A DNA stretch of 64,000 nucleotides from Actinomycetes bacterium (GCA_024637035.1 JAGXFW010000022.1:62001-126000); one strand, 5' to 3'; counted from the first letter of the stretch, positions 53,236 to 62,438 are shown. Notes: generated by a model from the letters alone, not told the origin. Made by a program: numbers and translations.

Positions 53236-53257
53236 GCCGGGCGGGCTCACGGCGTTG

Positions 53258-53332
53258 GGTGAGGCTGGCGCCGAGCCGAGCCTCGCGTCGGGTGCGGCTG
53301 GCGCCGAGCCGAGCCTCGCGTCGGGTGCGGCT
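53258..53332. repeat. 33-bp tandem repeat, 2.3 copies
   Basis: GGTG(A/C)GGCTGGCGCCGAGCC continuing with GAGCCTCGCGTCG repeats at 53258 and 53291, with a partial third copy at 53324. It lies between the DUF1801 and PIN gene stops. Confidence 0.85.
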
Positions 53333-53749
53333 CTACAGCCACACCACGTCGATCTCGTGGGCCAGGACACGGAACTCGGGGTCGCCCGTGACGGCAGGCA
53401 GGCCTGTGAGTTTAGAGAGGGCGGCGCAGAAGGCATCGGCGTAGGAGATGGGGTACCGGTTCTTGAGGCGTGCCGCCACAAGAGTGAGGGCGCGCCCGGC
53501 GTCGACTGTGTCGAGGGGTAGTTGGTCGAGTGCGGCAAGCACCAGATCGGCGCTGTCGGCGCCCCGGCGGCGGCGCACGACGTAGAGCACCTCACCTAGG
53601 TTCACCCAGCTGATTAGCACGGGCCGCGTCGCGGTGCTCTTCTCCAGCATAGTTTCCACGGCCGGAGCCCCAGGCCCGTCCTCCAGATACTCGAGGACGG
53701 CATAGCTGTCGAGGATGGCGCCCTGCCACGTGTCGTCCGTCGTGGTCAC
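53333..53749 (-). CDS. PIN-domain toxin (VapC-type)
   Basis: A 138-residue PIN domain RNase: AILDSYAVLEYLE (first Asp), VNLGEVLYVV (Glu), SYADAFCAALSKLTGLPAVTG with catalytic Asp, and a final acidic residue DPEF. It overlaps the antitoxin by ATGA, so is expressed with it. Toxins of this group cleave RNA. Confidence 0.87.
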   Translation of the reverse strand: MTTTDDTWQGAILDSYAVLEYLEDGPGAPAVETMLEKSTATRPVLISWVNLGEVLYVVRRRRGADSADLVLAALDQLPLDTVDAGRALTLVAARLKNRYPISYADAFCAALSKLTGLPAVTGDPEFRVLAHEIDVVWL

Positions 53750-53979
53750 TCGCGCCTGCGCTCCGCCTTCCGTTCCCGAAGGAGCTCCTCAGTGAGGGAA
53801 TCATCGCGCTTCAGCAATCCCCGGAAGTGTGAGATCGGTCGTTCCGCAGCCGGTACGATCACGATGTGGTCATCGGCATCGATCACCTGCACGGTCATCC
53901 CAGGGAGGATCCCGTGGCGGCGTCGGATCTCAGCGGGGAGTACCACCTGACCCTTCACAGACACCTTCGCGGCGGGCAT
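53746..53979 (-). CDS. AbrB-type antitoxin
   Basis: A 77-residue SpoVT/AbrB swapped-hairpin antitoxin: VSVKGQVVLPAEIRRRHGIL then VQVIDADDHIVIVPA, followed by a helical tail (LLKRDDSLTEELLRERKA) that should neutralise the toxin. AGGGGTGA precedes the ATG at 53979; the frame extends upstream to 54021. A CGTATATACG palindrome at 54038-54047 is a plausible autoregulatory site. Confidence 0.87.
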   Translation of the reverse strand: MPAAKVSVKGQVVLPAEIRRRHGILPGMTVQVIDADDHIVIVPAAERPISHFRGLLKRDDSLTEELLRERKAERRRE

Positions 53980-54234
53980 GGCGTCACCCCTGTCTTGTAG
54001 TACGAATCGACATAGCAGCATAACACCGTACCCATTTCGTATATACGTTCACCCCTTGGCGTCCGCCACCCCCCCGCCGTTCCCCAGCTCTTGGCGGCCC
54101 TGCGCACGTAGCGGCTCGGCGCGCTGCGGTGGGTTTCGGGCCTTGCGGGCCCGGTGCCTTGCGGACCCCGTGCGTACTCCGGCCTCACCTTGTACTCTTG
54201 GGAAGTCCATCGAGCGTACGACGGGAGGAGTCCC

Positions 54235-54531
54235 ATGTGGGGCGGATGGTGGTCGAGAAGTCGACGGATCTTGGCCCTGGCGGTTGTCGTGGGGGTGACG
54301 TGGGTCGTGGCCGGCTGCGCGAGTCAACCCTCGCCCGAGTCAGGAGGTGCACCCGGCTTCCTGTGGGGACTCGTGCACGGGTTCCTGATCCTCGTAGATT
54401 TCATCATCGGGCTGTTCACGGACGCACGGATCTACGAATACCCGAACTCCGGCGGTTGGTATGACTTCGGGTTCCTCATCGGGGCGAGTATGTTCCTCGC
54501 CGGCGGCGGAGCGGGTTCACGGCGGAGCTGA
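54235..54531 (+). CDS. Conserved small lipoprotein/membrane protein
   Basis: A 98-residue protein with a signal peptide and lipobox (VVAGCASQ), then one to two helices (GLVHGFLILVDFIIGLF) and the conserved tail IYEYPNSGGWYDFGFLIG. A similar tail, ending in (N/G)GxWYDFGFxxG, recurs in unnamed conserved membrane proteins. GGGAGGAG is four bases before the ATG. Function unknown. Confidence 0.75.
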   Translation: MWGGWWSRSRRILALAVVVGVTWVVAGCASQPSPESGGAPGFLWGLVHGFLILVDFIIGLFTDARIYEYPNSGGWYDFGFLIGASMFLAGGGAGSRRS

Positions 54532-54616
54532 GGCTCGGCCAACACGGTTGAGGCTTCGCGAGCATGGCCGACGGCCCGAGCGTTCGCCGGGTGTCGCACG
54601 AAGGAAGGGAGCGGGA

Positions 54617-54828
54617 TTGAACGCGTCCATAGGCGAGTTCACGGTGCGGAACGCGCGCATCGAGGACGCGGCTTCCGTCGCACGGCACGCCGACAAACCA
54701 CGGGTGGCTGCCAACCTGCGAGATGTCATTCCCCATCCGTACGTGTTGGCGGACGCAGAGGGCTTCCTCGGGCGAATGTCTTCAAGAGCGGGCGGGTGTT
54801 CGACCAGTTGCTGTACGCACTCGTTCGA
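54617..54828 (+). pseudogene. Internally deleted GNAT acetyltransferase remnant
   Basis: The start reads as the N-terminus of a RimJ/RimL-like acetyltransferase (FTVRNARIEDAASVARHAD, then RVAANLRDVIPHPYVLADAE), and a shifted frame from 54781 reads as its very C-terminus (FKSGRVFDQLLYALVR). About 100 central codons, including the acetyl-CoA site, are missing. AAGGAAGGGAG precedes a TTG start. It cannot be active. The region up to 55034 has nothing else. Confidence 0.65.
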
Positions 54829-55034
54829 GCCACTGCGACAGATGCACTGCGCAATCCGCGAGAGAATCGACGGGGCCTCCGCGAGGCTTCAGGAGTAGTG
54901 GAGGTCAGCGGCCATCGGGACGGCGTCGGCGAGGAGTCGGGGTGGAGAGGCCAGAGAGGAATACCAGCGCCAGGTCCGCCGCCGACTGCACGCGCACGGG
55001 GTGCTGAGATCGCTCTGGATCAGACCGGAACGAC

Positions 55035-56684
55035 CTACCTCGCCGCCGAACGCAGCGCCTTCATGGCCTCGATCTGCTCGCCCAGGCGCCGCTCGAAGAT
55101 CTCATACTTCGGTCGCGCCGCGATCTCCGCGGAGCCCAAGTCTTCGCCGGTTCCCAGCCGCATCAGCCTCTGGTCCTCCGGAGAGAAGCGCGGCCATTCC
55201 GGATGGGGCGCGAGATTGGGGTCGCCCGCTCGAGCGAAACGAGTCCAGTAGTCACCCATTACTCGAGTGAGTTCGGCATCCGCCGAGGTGGCTTCGAATA
55301 GGGGGACGGTTCGTCCGTGCACGAAAGCCAGCTCCGCGGCGTGGAACGCGCCCGCCGTCTGCCGCGGCGACGGCGGCCTGCGCGTGAACAGGTAGAGGTA
55401 GACCGGCTGACCTACCGCCGCGGCCCGGCTCGCGTAGAAGTGAACGGGCGCGCCGAACAGGCTGTCGCCGAGAAGCGCCGCCTGCGCCGATCCCGATCCT
55501 TCGAGCAGGCCCGGATAGGAGTCGAACAGGGGCGGGGCGTCGGCACCGAACTTCTCGCGGATGAGGTCGGGTATCTGCGAGGGCCGATGGTCCTCGCCGA
55601 TGCACTCGCGGAGCGGTGCGCGACACAGGGGATACATCAGCGTGCCCTCGTCCGCGTTGCTTCCCAGGAGTAGAGGCACGCGGGCCTGCCCGCCATCTGC
55701 AAAGCTCTCGAAGGGACTCTTGGGCAAGACGTACCCGTCGATGCACGGGTAGAAGTGACGGAACCTGCGCTCGTGCTGGAGCCGCTCGTAGAGGAGGTCG
55801 GGCGGGACCAGGCGGAGAGCCGTCAGCTGACCCCGGTTCTTGCCGACGCAGTTGTCGGCGAACGCCGCGCCGTTCTCCTCGCCCGCCGGGTTGTTCAGGA
55901 ACGGCCGGCGCAGGAAGGTCATCTGGCCCATGTTGGCCGGGCTCTGCATGATCGCCCGGTGGAAGAGTCCGTGCGCCAACGGCGACGTCATCATGTGGGC
56001 TACCGATTCTCCGCCGGCCGATTCTCCGAAGATCGTGACGTTGTCCGGGTCGCCCCCGAAGGCCCTGATGTTGTCTCGCACCCACCTGAGGGCGGCGATC
56101 TGGTCGAGGGTGCCGTAGTTGCCAGAGACGCTTTGCTCGGACTCCCGGCTGAGTTCCGGGTGCATGAAGTACCCCATGAGTCCCAAGCGGTAGTTGATCG
56201 ACACGACGACCACGCCGCGTCGCGCCAGGGCGTCGCTGTCATAGAGGACGTCGCTGCCGCTGCCGTGCCAATGGTCGCCGCCGTGTATCCACACCATCAC
56301 CGGGAGCGCGGCATCGCGGCCGGGGAGTGGCGTGCGCACGTTGAGGTAGAGGCAATCCTCACTCTGCTTGGGGGCGGAGGCAAGCCCCAGGAACAGCTTG
56401 ACGGCCGCCGTGCGGGGGGTATTCCATCCCTGCCCGGCCACGAGCGCATCGGTGAAGACAGCGTACTCTTCGTCGTTCTGGATCGCCCGCGGGCCATGTT
56501 TGCCCGCCTCGAAGGTGCCCTGCCAGGAGTACGCGGATTGTGGCGGTCGCCAGCGCAGCGGGCCAAGTGGAGGCTGTGCGTAGGGGATGCCCTTGAACAC
56601 CGCCACGGTGCCCTCGCGGTTCCAACGTCCACGCGCCGCGCCGCAGGCGGTCTTCGCCAACGGTGCCGTTCCGTTCCGGGTCAT
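55035..56684 (-). CDS. Type B carboxylesterase
   Basis: A 549-residue alpha/beta-hydrolase: oxyanion loop in VWIHGGDHWHGSG, nucleophile in FGESAGGESVAH, acid in SNADEGTLMYP, and His in HAAELAFVHG. It hydrolyses esters, as in para-nitrobenzyl esterase-type enzymes. AAGGGGAAG precedes the ATG at 56684. No signal peptide is evident, so it is probably cytosolic. No obvious operon partner. Confidence 0.88.
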   Translation of the reverse strand: MTRNGTAPLAKTACGAARGRWNREGTVAVFKGIPYAQPPLGPLRWRPPQSAYSWQGTFEAGKHGPRAIQNDEEYAVFTDALVAGQGWNTPRTAAVKLFLGLASAPKQSEDCLYLNVRTPLPGRDAALPVMVWIHGGDHWHGSGSDVLYDSDALARRGVVVVSINYRLGLMGYFMHPELSRESEQSVSGNYGTLDQIAALRWVRDNIRAFGGDPDNVTIFGESAGGESVAHMMTSPLAHGLFHRAIMQSPANMGQMTFLRRPFLNNPAGEENGAAFADNCVGKNRGQLTALRLVPPDLLYERLQHERRFRHFYPCIDGYVLPKSPFESFADGGQARVPLLLGSNADEGTLMYPLCRAPLRECIGEDHRPSQIPDLIREKFGADAPPLFDSYPGLLEGSGSAQAALLGDSLFGAPVHFYASRAAAVGQPVYLYLFTRRPPSPRQTAGAFHAAELAFVHGRTVPLFEATSADAELTRVMGDYWTRFARAGDPNLAPHPEWPRFSPEDQRLMRLGTGEDLGSAEIAARPKYEIFERRLGEQIEAMKALRSAAR

Positions 56685-57039
56685 GTCCGCTTCCCCTTTC
56701 CGCGTTGTCTCGGGCTCTCCACCGCCCGACTTGGTAGGTCTTCGCGCCCACGACTTCCGGCGCCATCGCCGCGCCCCGTGAGAGACGGCGTTTGAGCTAC
56801 ACCTACATCTCAATCACGTGTGCGCAGTGCTCGCCGCCCGACGGCATGGCGGTGGTGATCTCGTGGGTGACGTCAAGACCATAATACTCGGCCGGCCCGC
56901 GATTCCAGGCGAGGTTTCCGGCGAGGCACGTTGCGGTCTCGCGTCCGTGGGACACGAGCCATTCCGCAATCTGCGCGCCCTCCTCCGTGTGGGCTCACGC
57001 GGGTCGGCACATGGCACCGGCCGTAGCGCGCCCGTCCGC

Positions 57040-57068
57040 TTGCGCCGCACACGGTCCTCCTCTACACT
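57040..57068 (+). promoter_or_regulatory. leuA promoter
   Basis: TTGCGC (57040) and TACACT (57063), spaced by 17. The +1 is expected at 57074-57076, so the leader ORF would be leaderless. The -10 context CTACACTAC resembles that at 27215. Confidence 0.6.
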
Positions 57069-57075
57069 ACAAGCC

Positions 57076-57168
57076 ATGCGTGCTGTCAAGGACACTAGGC
57101 ACTCCGTTTCACGGCCTCTCACCGGCCGTTCGCTCCTTCTCGCCCTCCTGCTTCTGCTCCCCCGCTAG
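57076..57168 (+). CDS. Leucine leader peptide of leuA
   Basis: A 30-residue ORF ending in SLLLALLLLLPR, with eight Leu codons in a nine-codon stretch just before the stop. Its position, about 80 bases before leuA, its leucine run and the following hairpin fit a ribosome-mediated attenuator sensing leucyl-tRNA. The ATG coincides with the predicted transcription start. Conservation cannot be checked from this window. Confidence 0.75.
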   Translation: MRAVKDTRHSVSRPLTGRSLLLALLLLLPR

Positions 57169-57178
57169 GGGGAGAAGC
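57150..57178 (+). promoter_or_regulatory. Attenuator hairpin of leuA
   Basis: CTCCCCC-GCTA-GGGGGAG (57157-57174), extended by GCTT/AAGC (57150-57153 with 57175-57178). The stem covers the last Leu codons and stop, so a stalled ribosome would prevent it. A smaller hairpin (57187-57202) follows, without a T-run, so control may act on translation or Rho. Confidence 0.55.
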
Positions 57179-57245
57179 TATGCGAAGCCGGCGCTTTCCG
57201 GCACGTCACCGCCAGTGAACCCGAGATCACCGTAAGGGGAGACCC

Positions 57246-58937
57246 ATGTCCATATCCGAATCGAACACCTCCGCCGACACAGCTGCAGCCGCCGCCGACA
57301 CCTCCGCAGCCGCCGCCGACCAGGCCGCCCCGGGAGCCGCCGCCGGCATTCCGGCAGCGGGAACTGCCTCCGTGGGACCGCCGCGGCGCAACGCCGGCGT
57401 CCCCGTCGTCTTCTTCGATACCACTCTGCGCGACGGCGAACAGTCTCCCGGCATCAGCCTCAACATGAGCGAGAAGCTCGAGATCGCGCATCAACTGGTG
57501 CGCCTTGGCGTCGACGTGATCGAAGCGGGTTTTCCCGCCACCAGCCCGGGTGATTTCGAAGCGGTGCAGGCAATCGCGCGCGAGGTCAAGGGCGCCGTGG
57601 TCTGCGGCCTGGCCCGCTGCGTGGAGAGCGACATCCGCACCTGCTGGGATGCGATCAAAGACGCCGAACGACCTCGCATCCACACCTTCGTCTCGACCTC
57701 CGACATCCACCTCGAGCACCAGATCAGGATGACCCGTCCCCAGGTGCTCGAACTCACGCGTGAGATGGTGACGTTGGCGGCGTCCCTCTGCCCGGCCGAC
57801 GTGGAGTTCTCGGCGATGGACGCCACCCGCTCCGACGTCGACTATCTCGCGGAGGTGCTACAGGCGGCCATCGAGTGCGGCGCCACCACCATCAACGTGC
57901 CCGACACGGTGGGCTACACGCTCCCGAGCGAGTTCGCCGACCTTATCGACACCCTGTATGAGAAAGCTCCCGGTCTGGCGGATGTGATCGTCTCCGTGCA
58001 CTGTCACAACGACCTGGGCTTGGCCGTAGCCAACTCGCTGGCCGCGGTCGAACGAGGCGCGACCCAGGTGGAGGTGGCCGTGAACGGCTTGGGCGAGCGT
58101 GCCGGGAACGCCGCCATCGAGGAGGTCGCCATGGCCCTGGTCACCCGCCTTGATCAGCTCGACCGCCCAGTGAACATCGTCACCACCGAGATCGCCCGCA
58201 CGAGCCGCATGGTCTCGAACCTCACCGGCTACCAGGTCCAACCCAACAAGGCCATCGTCGGGAAGAACGCCTTCGCTCACGAGTCGGGCATCCACCAAGA
58301 TGGCGTTCTCAAGGAGCGCACCACCTTCGAGATCATGCACGCGAAAGACATCGGCCTTGGGGACTCCGACATCGTCCTCGGCAAGCACTCGGGCCGACAC
58401 GCCCTGAAGTCGCGCCTGGCGGAACTCGGTATCCACCTCACGGGCGAGGAGCTCGACGAGGCCTTCCGTCGCTTCAAGGTCGTCGCCGACAAGAAGAAGC
58501 AGGTGACTGCTCTCGACCTCGAGGCACTGGCGACTGAGGAGATCCGCGAGCGGCAGGACGAGTACAGCCTGACCCGCTTCTATGTCTCAGCGGGCTCCGA
58601 GATCATCCCCACGAGTCAGGTGCAGGTTGCGCACGAGGGCAGCCAGCGCGAAGGGAAGGCGTTCTCCGGCGGATCTGTAGAGTCGGTGTTCCGGGCTATC
58701 GACGACGCCGTGGGCATCACCGGGAAGCTCCTCGACTACCGGGTGCGCTCGATCTCCTCGGGTAAGGACTCGCTTGCTGAGGTGCGGGTGGTCGTCGAGG
58801 TGGAGGCGAAGACGTACGCGGGTCAGGCCGTGTCCATCGACGTGCTAGAAGCCTCCGCGAAGGCGTACATGCGGGCCCTGAACAACGTGGCGCAGCGGCG
58901 CGAGGCGAGCGGGGCGAATCCGGAGCGGGTGTTCTAG
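57246..58937 (+). CDS. leuA: 2-isopropylmalate synthase
   Basis: A 563-residue enzyme for the first committed step of leucine synthesis (2-oxoisovalerate + acetyl-CoA). FFDTTLRDGEQSPGISLN, SVHCHNDLGLAVANSLAAVE and the C-terminal LeuA allosteric domain (VEVEAKTYAGQAVSID) are visible. The N-terminal about 45 residues are an Ala-rich extension. AAGGGGAG precedes the ATG. It is controlled by the leader described upstream. Confidence 0.93.
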   Translation: MSISESNTSADTAAAAADTSAAAADQAAPGAAAGIPAAGTASVGPPRRNAGVPVVFFDTTLRDGEQSPGISLNMSEKLEIAHQLVRLGVDVIEAGFPATSPGDFEAVQAIAREVKGAVVCGLARCVESDIRTCWDAIKDAERPRIHTFVSTSDIHLEHQIRMTRPQVLELTREMVTLAASLCPADVEFSAMDATRSDVDYLAEVLQAAIECGATTINVPDTVGYTLPSEFADLIDTLYEKAPGLADVIVSVHCHNDLGLAVANSLAAVERGATQVEVAVNGLGERAGNAAIEEVAMALVTRLDQLDRPVNIVTTEIARTSRMVSNLTGYQVQPNKAIVGKNAFAHESGIHQDGVLKERTTFEIMHAKDIGLGDSDIVLGKHSGRHALKSRLAELGIHLTGEELDEAFRRFKVVADKKKQVTALDLEALATEEIRERQDEYSLTRFYVSAGSEIIPTSQVQVAHEGSQREGKAFSGGSVESVFRAIDDAVGITGKLLDYRVRSISSGKDSLAEVRVVVEVEAKTYAGQAVSIDVLEASAKAYMRALNNVAQRREASGANPERVF

Positions 58938-58965
58938 CGGTCGAGGCATCGCACGATCCAGAATC

Positions 58966-58993
58966 CGATGGAGTTGGGCTCAGAACTCCATCG
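58966..58993. terminator. Terminator between leuA and the MarR gene
   Basis: A perfect 10-bp stem (CGATGGAGTT with AACTCCATCG) and 8-base loop between convergent genes. No T-run. Confidence 0.6.
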
Positions 58994-59060
58994 CGGTTCG
59001 GCTGCTCCGCAGGCGGGTCTTGCAGTGTTTCACGGCCGCCTGTCGGTGCTCGTGTCGCTG

Positions 59061-59501
59061 CTACAACGCCCGCGCCGCCTCGATCGCATTGGACGCCATT
59101 CTCCGCGTCAGCTCGAGAGTAGCGCGACGCTCGTCGTCAGTGAGACCGTTCAGCAGGCTTTCCAGTGCTTCGTGAACGATCCCCTCGAGCTCCGGCTTAA
59201 TGTTCCAGCCCAGGTCGGTCAGGAAGATGCGGTAGTAGCGCTTGTCGCTGGCGTCGGTTCTTCGGTTGACGTAGCCCATGGCCTCGAGCTTGTTGACGGC
59301 TCCCACCGTGGCCGACTTGTCCACGAGGAGACGATCGCTCAAGCTCTGCTGGGATTGTCCGTCGTCCTCGTAGAGGGCGAGCAAATAGGGGTATTGCCCA
59401 GACCCGATGCCGAGGTATTCGAGTCTACGCGCCGAGTACATGATCAGGTGGCGCCATGCCACCGAGAGGTGCCGAACGATGTTGTCTTCGAGTTCGTTCA
59501 T
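59061..59501 (-). CDS. MarR-family transcriptional regulator
   Basis: A 146-residue winged-helix regulator. QQSLSDRLLVDKSATVGAVN is the recognition region, and the wing NRRTDASDKRYYRIFLTD follows. It starts at ATG 59501 with GGAGGTG upstream; the frame continues past a terminator, so longer starts are unlikely. Being at the 3' end of the aldehyde dehydrogenase operon, with its own TATTAT -10 region at 59542-59547, it is a candidate regulator of that operon. Confidence 0.87.
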   Translation of the reverse strand: MNELEDNIVRHLSVAWRHLIMYSARRLEYLGIGSGQYPYLLALYEDDGQSQQSLSDRLLVDKSATVGAVNKLEAMGYVNRRTDASDKRYYRIFLTDLGWNIKPELEGIVHEALESLLNGLTDDERRATLELTRRMASNAIEAARAL

Positions 59502-59589
59502 CTGTGGATCGAGCACCTCCGATGGCTGGCTTGACGCCCCAATAATAGAACAACCCGCCGGGGTGCAACCAGCCGGCGCAACGTTGAAC

Positions 59590-59630
59590 TGCCCGCCGGG
59601 TACAGCCGACAAGGCCGAACCCGGCGGGCA
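59590..59630 (-). terminator. Terminator of the aldehyde dehydrogenase operon
   Basis: A 12-bp perfect stem (TGCCCGCCGGGT with ACCCGGCGGGCA) with a 17-base loop, 10 bases after the aldehyde dehydrogenase stop. Confidence 0.65.
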
Positions 59631-59639
59631 GTCGAGGAT

Positions 59640-61085
59640 CTAGAAGGGGAAGTGTCTCTGCCCCTTCTGGAAGGTCACCCATTTCACCTCGGTGAGCGCG
59701 TCCATGGAGGCCTTGCCGCCTTCTCGTCCGTAGCCGCTGCCTTTGACGCCTCCGAAGGGGGCGTTGCACTCGTCGTGGACGCAGGCGTCGTTGATGTGCA
59801 CCATGCCGCTCTCCAGGCGTTCTGCGACGTAGAGCGCGCGCTGCATGTCGTTCGTGATCACCCCGCTTGAGAGACCGTAGACGCTGTCGTTGGCTACCTC
59901 CACCGCCTCATGCACGTCCTTCACGGCGATGATCGGTGCGACGGGCCCGAAGGTCTCTTCCTGGAAGATGCGCATGTCTCGCGTGACTCCGGACAGCACG
60001 GTGGCGGGGTAGTAGGGGTCGTTGCGCTCGCCCCCGCACAGAACCGTGGCCCCTCCGAGGACGGCATCTTTGACCTGTCCGTCGATGAGATCGAGCTGAC
60101 CCGAGTGGATGATAGGGCCGATCACCTCTCCCATCTTGAGGGTGGCGGCTTTTGCAGCCAGCTTCCGGGAGAATTCCTCCGCGATCGGCTCCTCCACGAT
60201 GATCCGCTCCGCGGACATGCAGATCTGTCCTTGGTGCATGAAGGCGCCGAAGCACACCGCGTCAACGGCGTAGTCGAGGTCGGCGTCGGCGAGGACGATC
60301 ACGGGGTCCTTGCCGCCCAACTCCAAGATGACCCGCTTGAGATTGCGCCCGCACCTTTCTGCGATGTGGCGCCCCACCTCGGTGGAACCCGTGAAGGTCA
60401 CGAGTTTGATGGCGGGATGATCGAGCAGAGCCTCACCCGCGACGGAGCCCTTGCCGGGTACCACGTTGAGAACGCCTGCCGGTAGGCCGCTGTCGTGGAA
60501 TATCTCCGCGATCTTGAGGCCCGAGACGGGTGTGTCGCTGGCCGGCTTCAGCACCACGGTATTCCCGGCGATCAGCGCGTGAGCCACCTTCTTGGTCGCG
60601 AGAAGCAGCGGGAAGTTCCACGGTGCGATCGCCGCCACCACACCGAGTGGCTGGCGCAGGGTCATGCTGAGCTTGTCCGGTTCGGAGGAGCCGAAGGTCT
60701 CGCCCGTTACCAGCTTGTAGTCCTCCGCCGCGGAACGCAGAAGGTTGACGGTGAACCCGGTCTCGAACATGGCCTTGCCGAACCAGCCACCGCCCTCTTC
60801 CACGAGGACACCGGCGACCTCTTCCATCCGGGTCTCCAACGTCGCCGCGGCCCGGTAGAGATAGGCGGCGCGGGCGGGCCCGGTAAGTGCGGCCCACTCC
60901 GGCTGAGCGGCCTGGGCAGCTGCCACCGCGGCCGCGACGTCCTCCACACCACCTTCCGCCACCCGAGCGTAGGTGGATCCATCCAGCGGCCGCACGTCTT
61001 CGGAGTAGCCCCCGTTGGCGGCAGGGCTCCATTGTCCGTCAATGTAGAGCTCGTACTGCTTGGCAGTCACGTCAATCGCTTTCAT
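59640..61085 (-). CDS. Aromatic-type aldehyde dehydrogenase
   Basis: A 481-residue NAD(P) aldehyde dehydrogenase. Catalytic Cys in HQGQICMSAERI, Glu in LELGGKDPVIVL, and cofactor loop FTGSTEVGRHIAE. The QGQICMS motif is typical of benzaldehyde, vanillin and salicylaldehyde dehydrogenases. It would oxidise the aldehyde released by the DapA-type enzyme, encoded 48 bases upstream. Last gene of the operon. Confidence 0.85.
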   Translation of the reverse strand: MKAIDVTAKQYELYIDGQWSPAANGGYSEDVRPLDGSTYARVAEGGVEDVAAAVAAAQAAQPEWAALTGPARAAYLYRAAATLETRMEEVAGVLVEEGGGWFGKAMFETGFTVNLLRSAAEDYKLVTGETFGSSEPDKLSMTLRQPLGVVAAIAPWNFPLLLATKKVAHALIAGNTVVLKPASDTPVSGLKIAEIFHDSGLPAGVLNVVPGKGSVAGEALLDHPAIKLVTFTGSTEVGRHIAERCGRNLKRVILELGGKDPVIVLADADLDYAVDAVCFGAFMHQGQICMSAERIIVEEPIAEEFSRKLAAKAATLKMGEVIGPIIHSGQLDLIDGQVKDAVLGGATVLCGGERNDPYYPATVLSGVTRDMRIFQEETFGPVAPIIAVKDVHEAVEVANDSVYGLSSGVITNDMQRALYVAERLESGMVHINDACVHDECNAPFGGVKGSGYGREGGKASMDALTEVKWVTFQKGQRHFPF

Positions 61086-61133
61086 GCCCTGTTCTCCTTT
61101 CGAGTGGTCGAGACAACGGCGCTTGCCGGCGTC

Positions 61134-62348
61134 CTACGCCCATGGGGGCGGCCCGTCGCCCCACGGGGGCGGTCCGTCACCCCAGGGAGGAGGTCCGTCA
61201 CCCCAGGGGGGCTTGCCACCGGCTCCGAACGGCGGCGGTTCGTCACCCCACGGCGGCTTACCGCCTGCCCCTTGTCCTGGAGTCGGCGGTTCATCCGCGC
61301 CTTCAAACGCAGCAGCCGGTGCGGCCGGGCGTTCCCCGCGCTCGTAGTTGGAGCGGCCCACGTAGAATTCGTCGTCGGGTTGCCTCGTCGCGATGCCGAT
61401 CATCATGTAGGCCATCTTGGTCTGCTCGATCTCGTGCTGGTGTAGCTTGAGAGACGGTTGCCGGGTGAGTCCGCCGTTGCCTCCGACGCACCACTGATAG
61501 AACTTCTGCTGGGTCCAGTGGTAGGTGCCGATCATCTGGGTGGCGGCGAACTGCTGTTCGAAGATCACGCGAGCCGGGGTGAGCTTCCAGTAGATCTCCA
61601 TCCCCTCATCCCACTTGCCCTCGCGCAGGAGGCGGAAGTAGTCGACCAGGTAGGGCTTGTCCGGTGACTGAAACACCTCGTAACATCCCGCTCCCATCCA
61701 CTGCTGGCCGAATCCCGCGACCATCATGGGCAGCATGCGTTCCACCGGGTTGTTGATGAGCACCTTGTCGCCGAAGCGACGGTGGCAGTCTGTCGCCATG
61801 CCCGGCTCGCCGATCTTGGCGGCCACCACGTTCGGTAGGTCCGCAAGACGCTCAAGCACATCGAGCGGGAACCCGCTGTTGTGGAGACGCTGGAAGTTGT
61901 AGTGGGGGCTCGGGTAGAGCGTGACGGCCAGGTCGGTCGATTCGATGAGTTCCGTGCTGTAGGCGAGGATCTCATCCCCGGACTTCGCGTAGAAGTTGGC
62001 CGGATAGCCCAGGAGGACCGCGTCGACGCCCACCGCCGCGGCGTGGGCGAGCATGGCCCGATTCTGGGCGGCCGAGTCGAAGAGCAGCGTTGTCGAGACG
62101 AGGATCTCGTCCTTGGCCTCGTCGGCCACGATCGCGACGAAGCGCTTGGCTTCGTCGAACGTGAGCCCGGTCTCGGTTGCGACCAGCGTGGAGAAGAACC
62201 CATGTTCTTTGCTCTTCTGCACGTCCCAACGGATGCCGGTCTCGTCGAGTTCTGCGAGATCAGGAGTGAACGAGGGGAAGATGCAGTTCTCCACCCCCAC
62301 GAGGTTCTCCTTGGCCCATTGCTTCAGTTCCGCTTTGCTCACCTTCAT
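61134..62348 (-). CDS. DapA-family hydratase-aldolase with a Pro/Trp repeat tail
   Basis: A 404-residue protein. Residues 1-337 match DapA-family aldolases of the hydratase-aldolase type (332 residues in NahE): Schiff-base Lys in VAAKIGEPGM and Tyr region LYPSPHYNF. The tail, about 338-404, consists of repeats such as WGDGPPPWGDGPPPW with preceding GAGGKPPWGDEPPPF, encoded by 21-bp DNA units. Hydratase-aldolases cleave aromatic side chains to an aldehyde and pyruvate; the adjacent aldehyde dehydrogenase fits. The exact substrate is unknown. Confidence 0.8.
   Translation of the reverse strand: MKVSKAELKQWAKENLVGVENCIFPSFTPDLAELDETGIRWDVQKSKEHGFFSTLVATETGLTFDEAKRFVAIVADEAKDEILVSTTLLFDSAAQNRAMLAHAAAVGVDAVLLGYPANFYAKSGDEILAYSTELIESTDLAVTLYPSPHYNFQRLHNSGFPLDVLERLADLPNVVAAKIGEPGMATDCHRRFGDKVLINNPVERMLPMMVAGFGQQWMGAGCYEVFQSPDKPYLVDYFRLLREGKWDEGMEIYWKLTPARVIFEQQFAATQMIGTYHWTQQKFYQWCVGGNGGLTRQPSLKLHQHEIEQTKMAYMMIGIATRQPDDEFYVGRSNYERGERPAAPAAAFEGADEPPTPGQGAGGKPPWGDEPPPFGAGGKPPWGDGPPPWGDGPPPWGDGPPPWA
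61140..61207. repeat. 21-bp tandem repeat encoding the WGDGPPP tail
   Basis: About three 21-bp units of CCCACGGGGGCGGTCCGTCA(C) at the 3' end of the DapA-type gene, each encoding one WGDGPPP heptapeptide on the minus strand. Confidence 0.8.
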
Positions 62349-62438
62349 TGCGTCCGCTCCTTTTTCGCTCCATCGTCGGCAGGCATGCAGTGCACCCGGC
62401 TGTGCTTCAGTGATGCGTCGTTCGTGTGTCGTTCGCGC

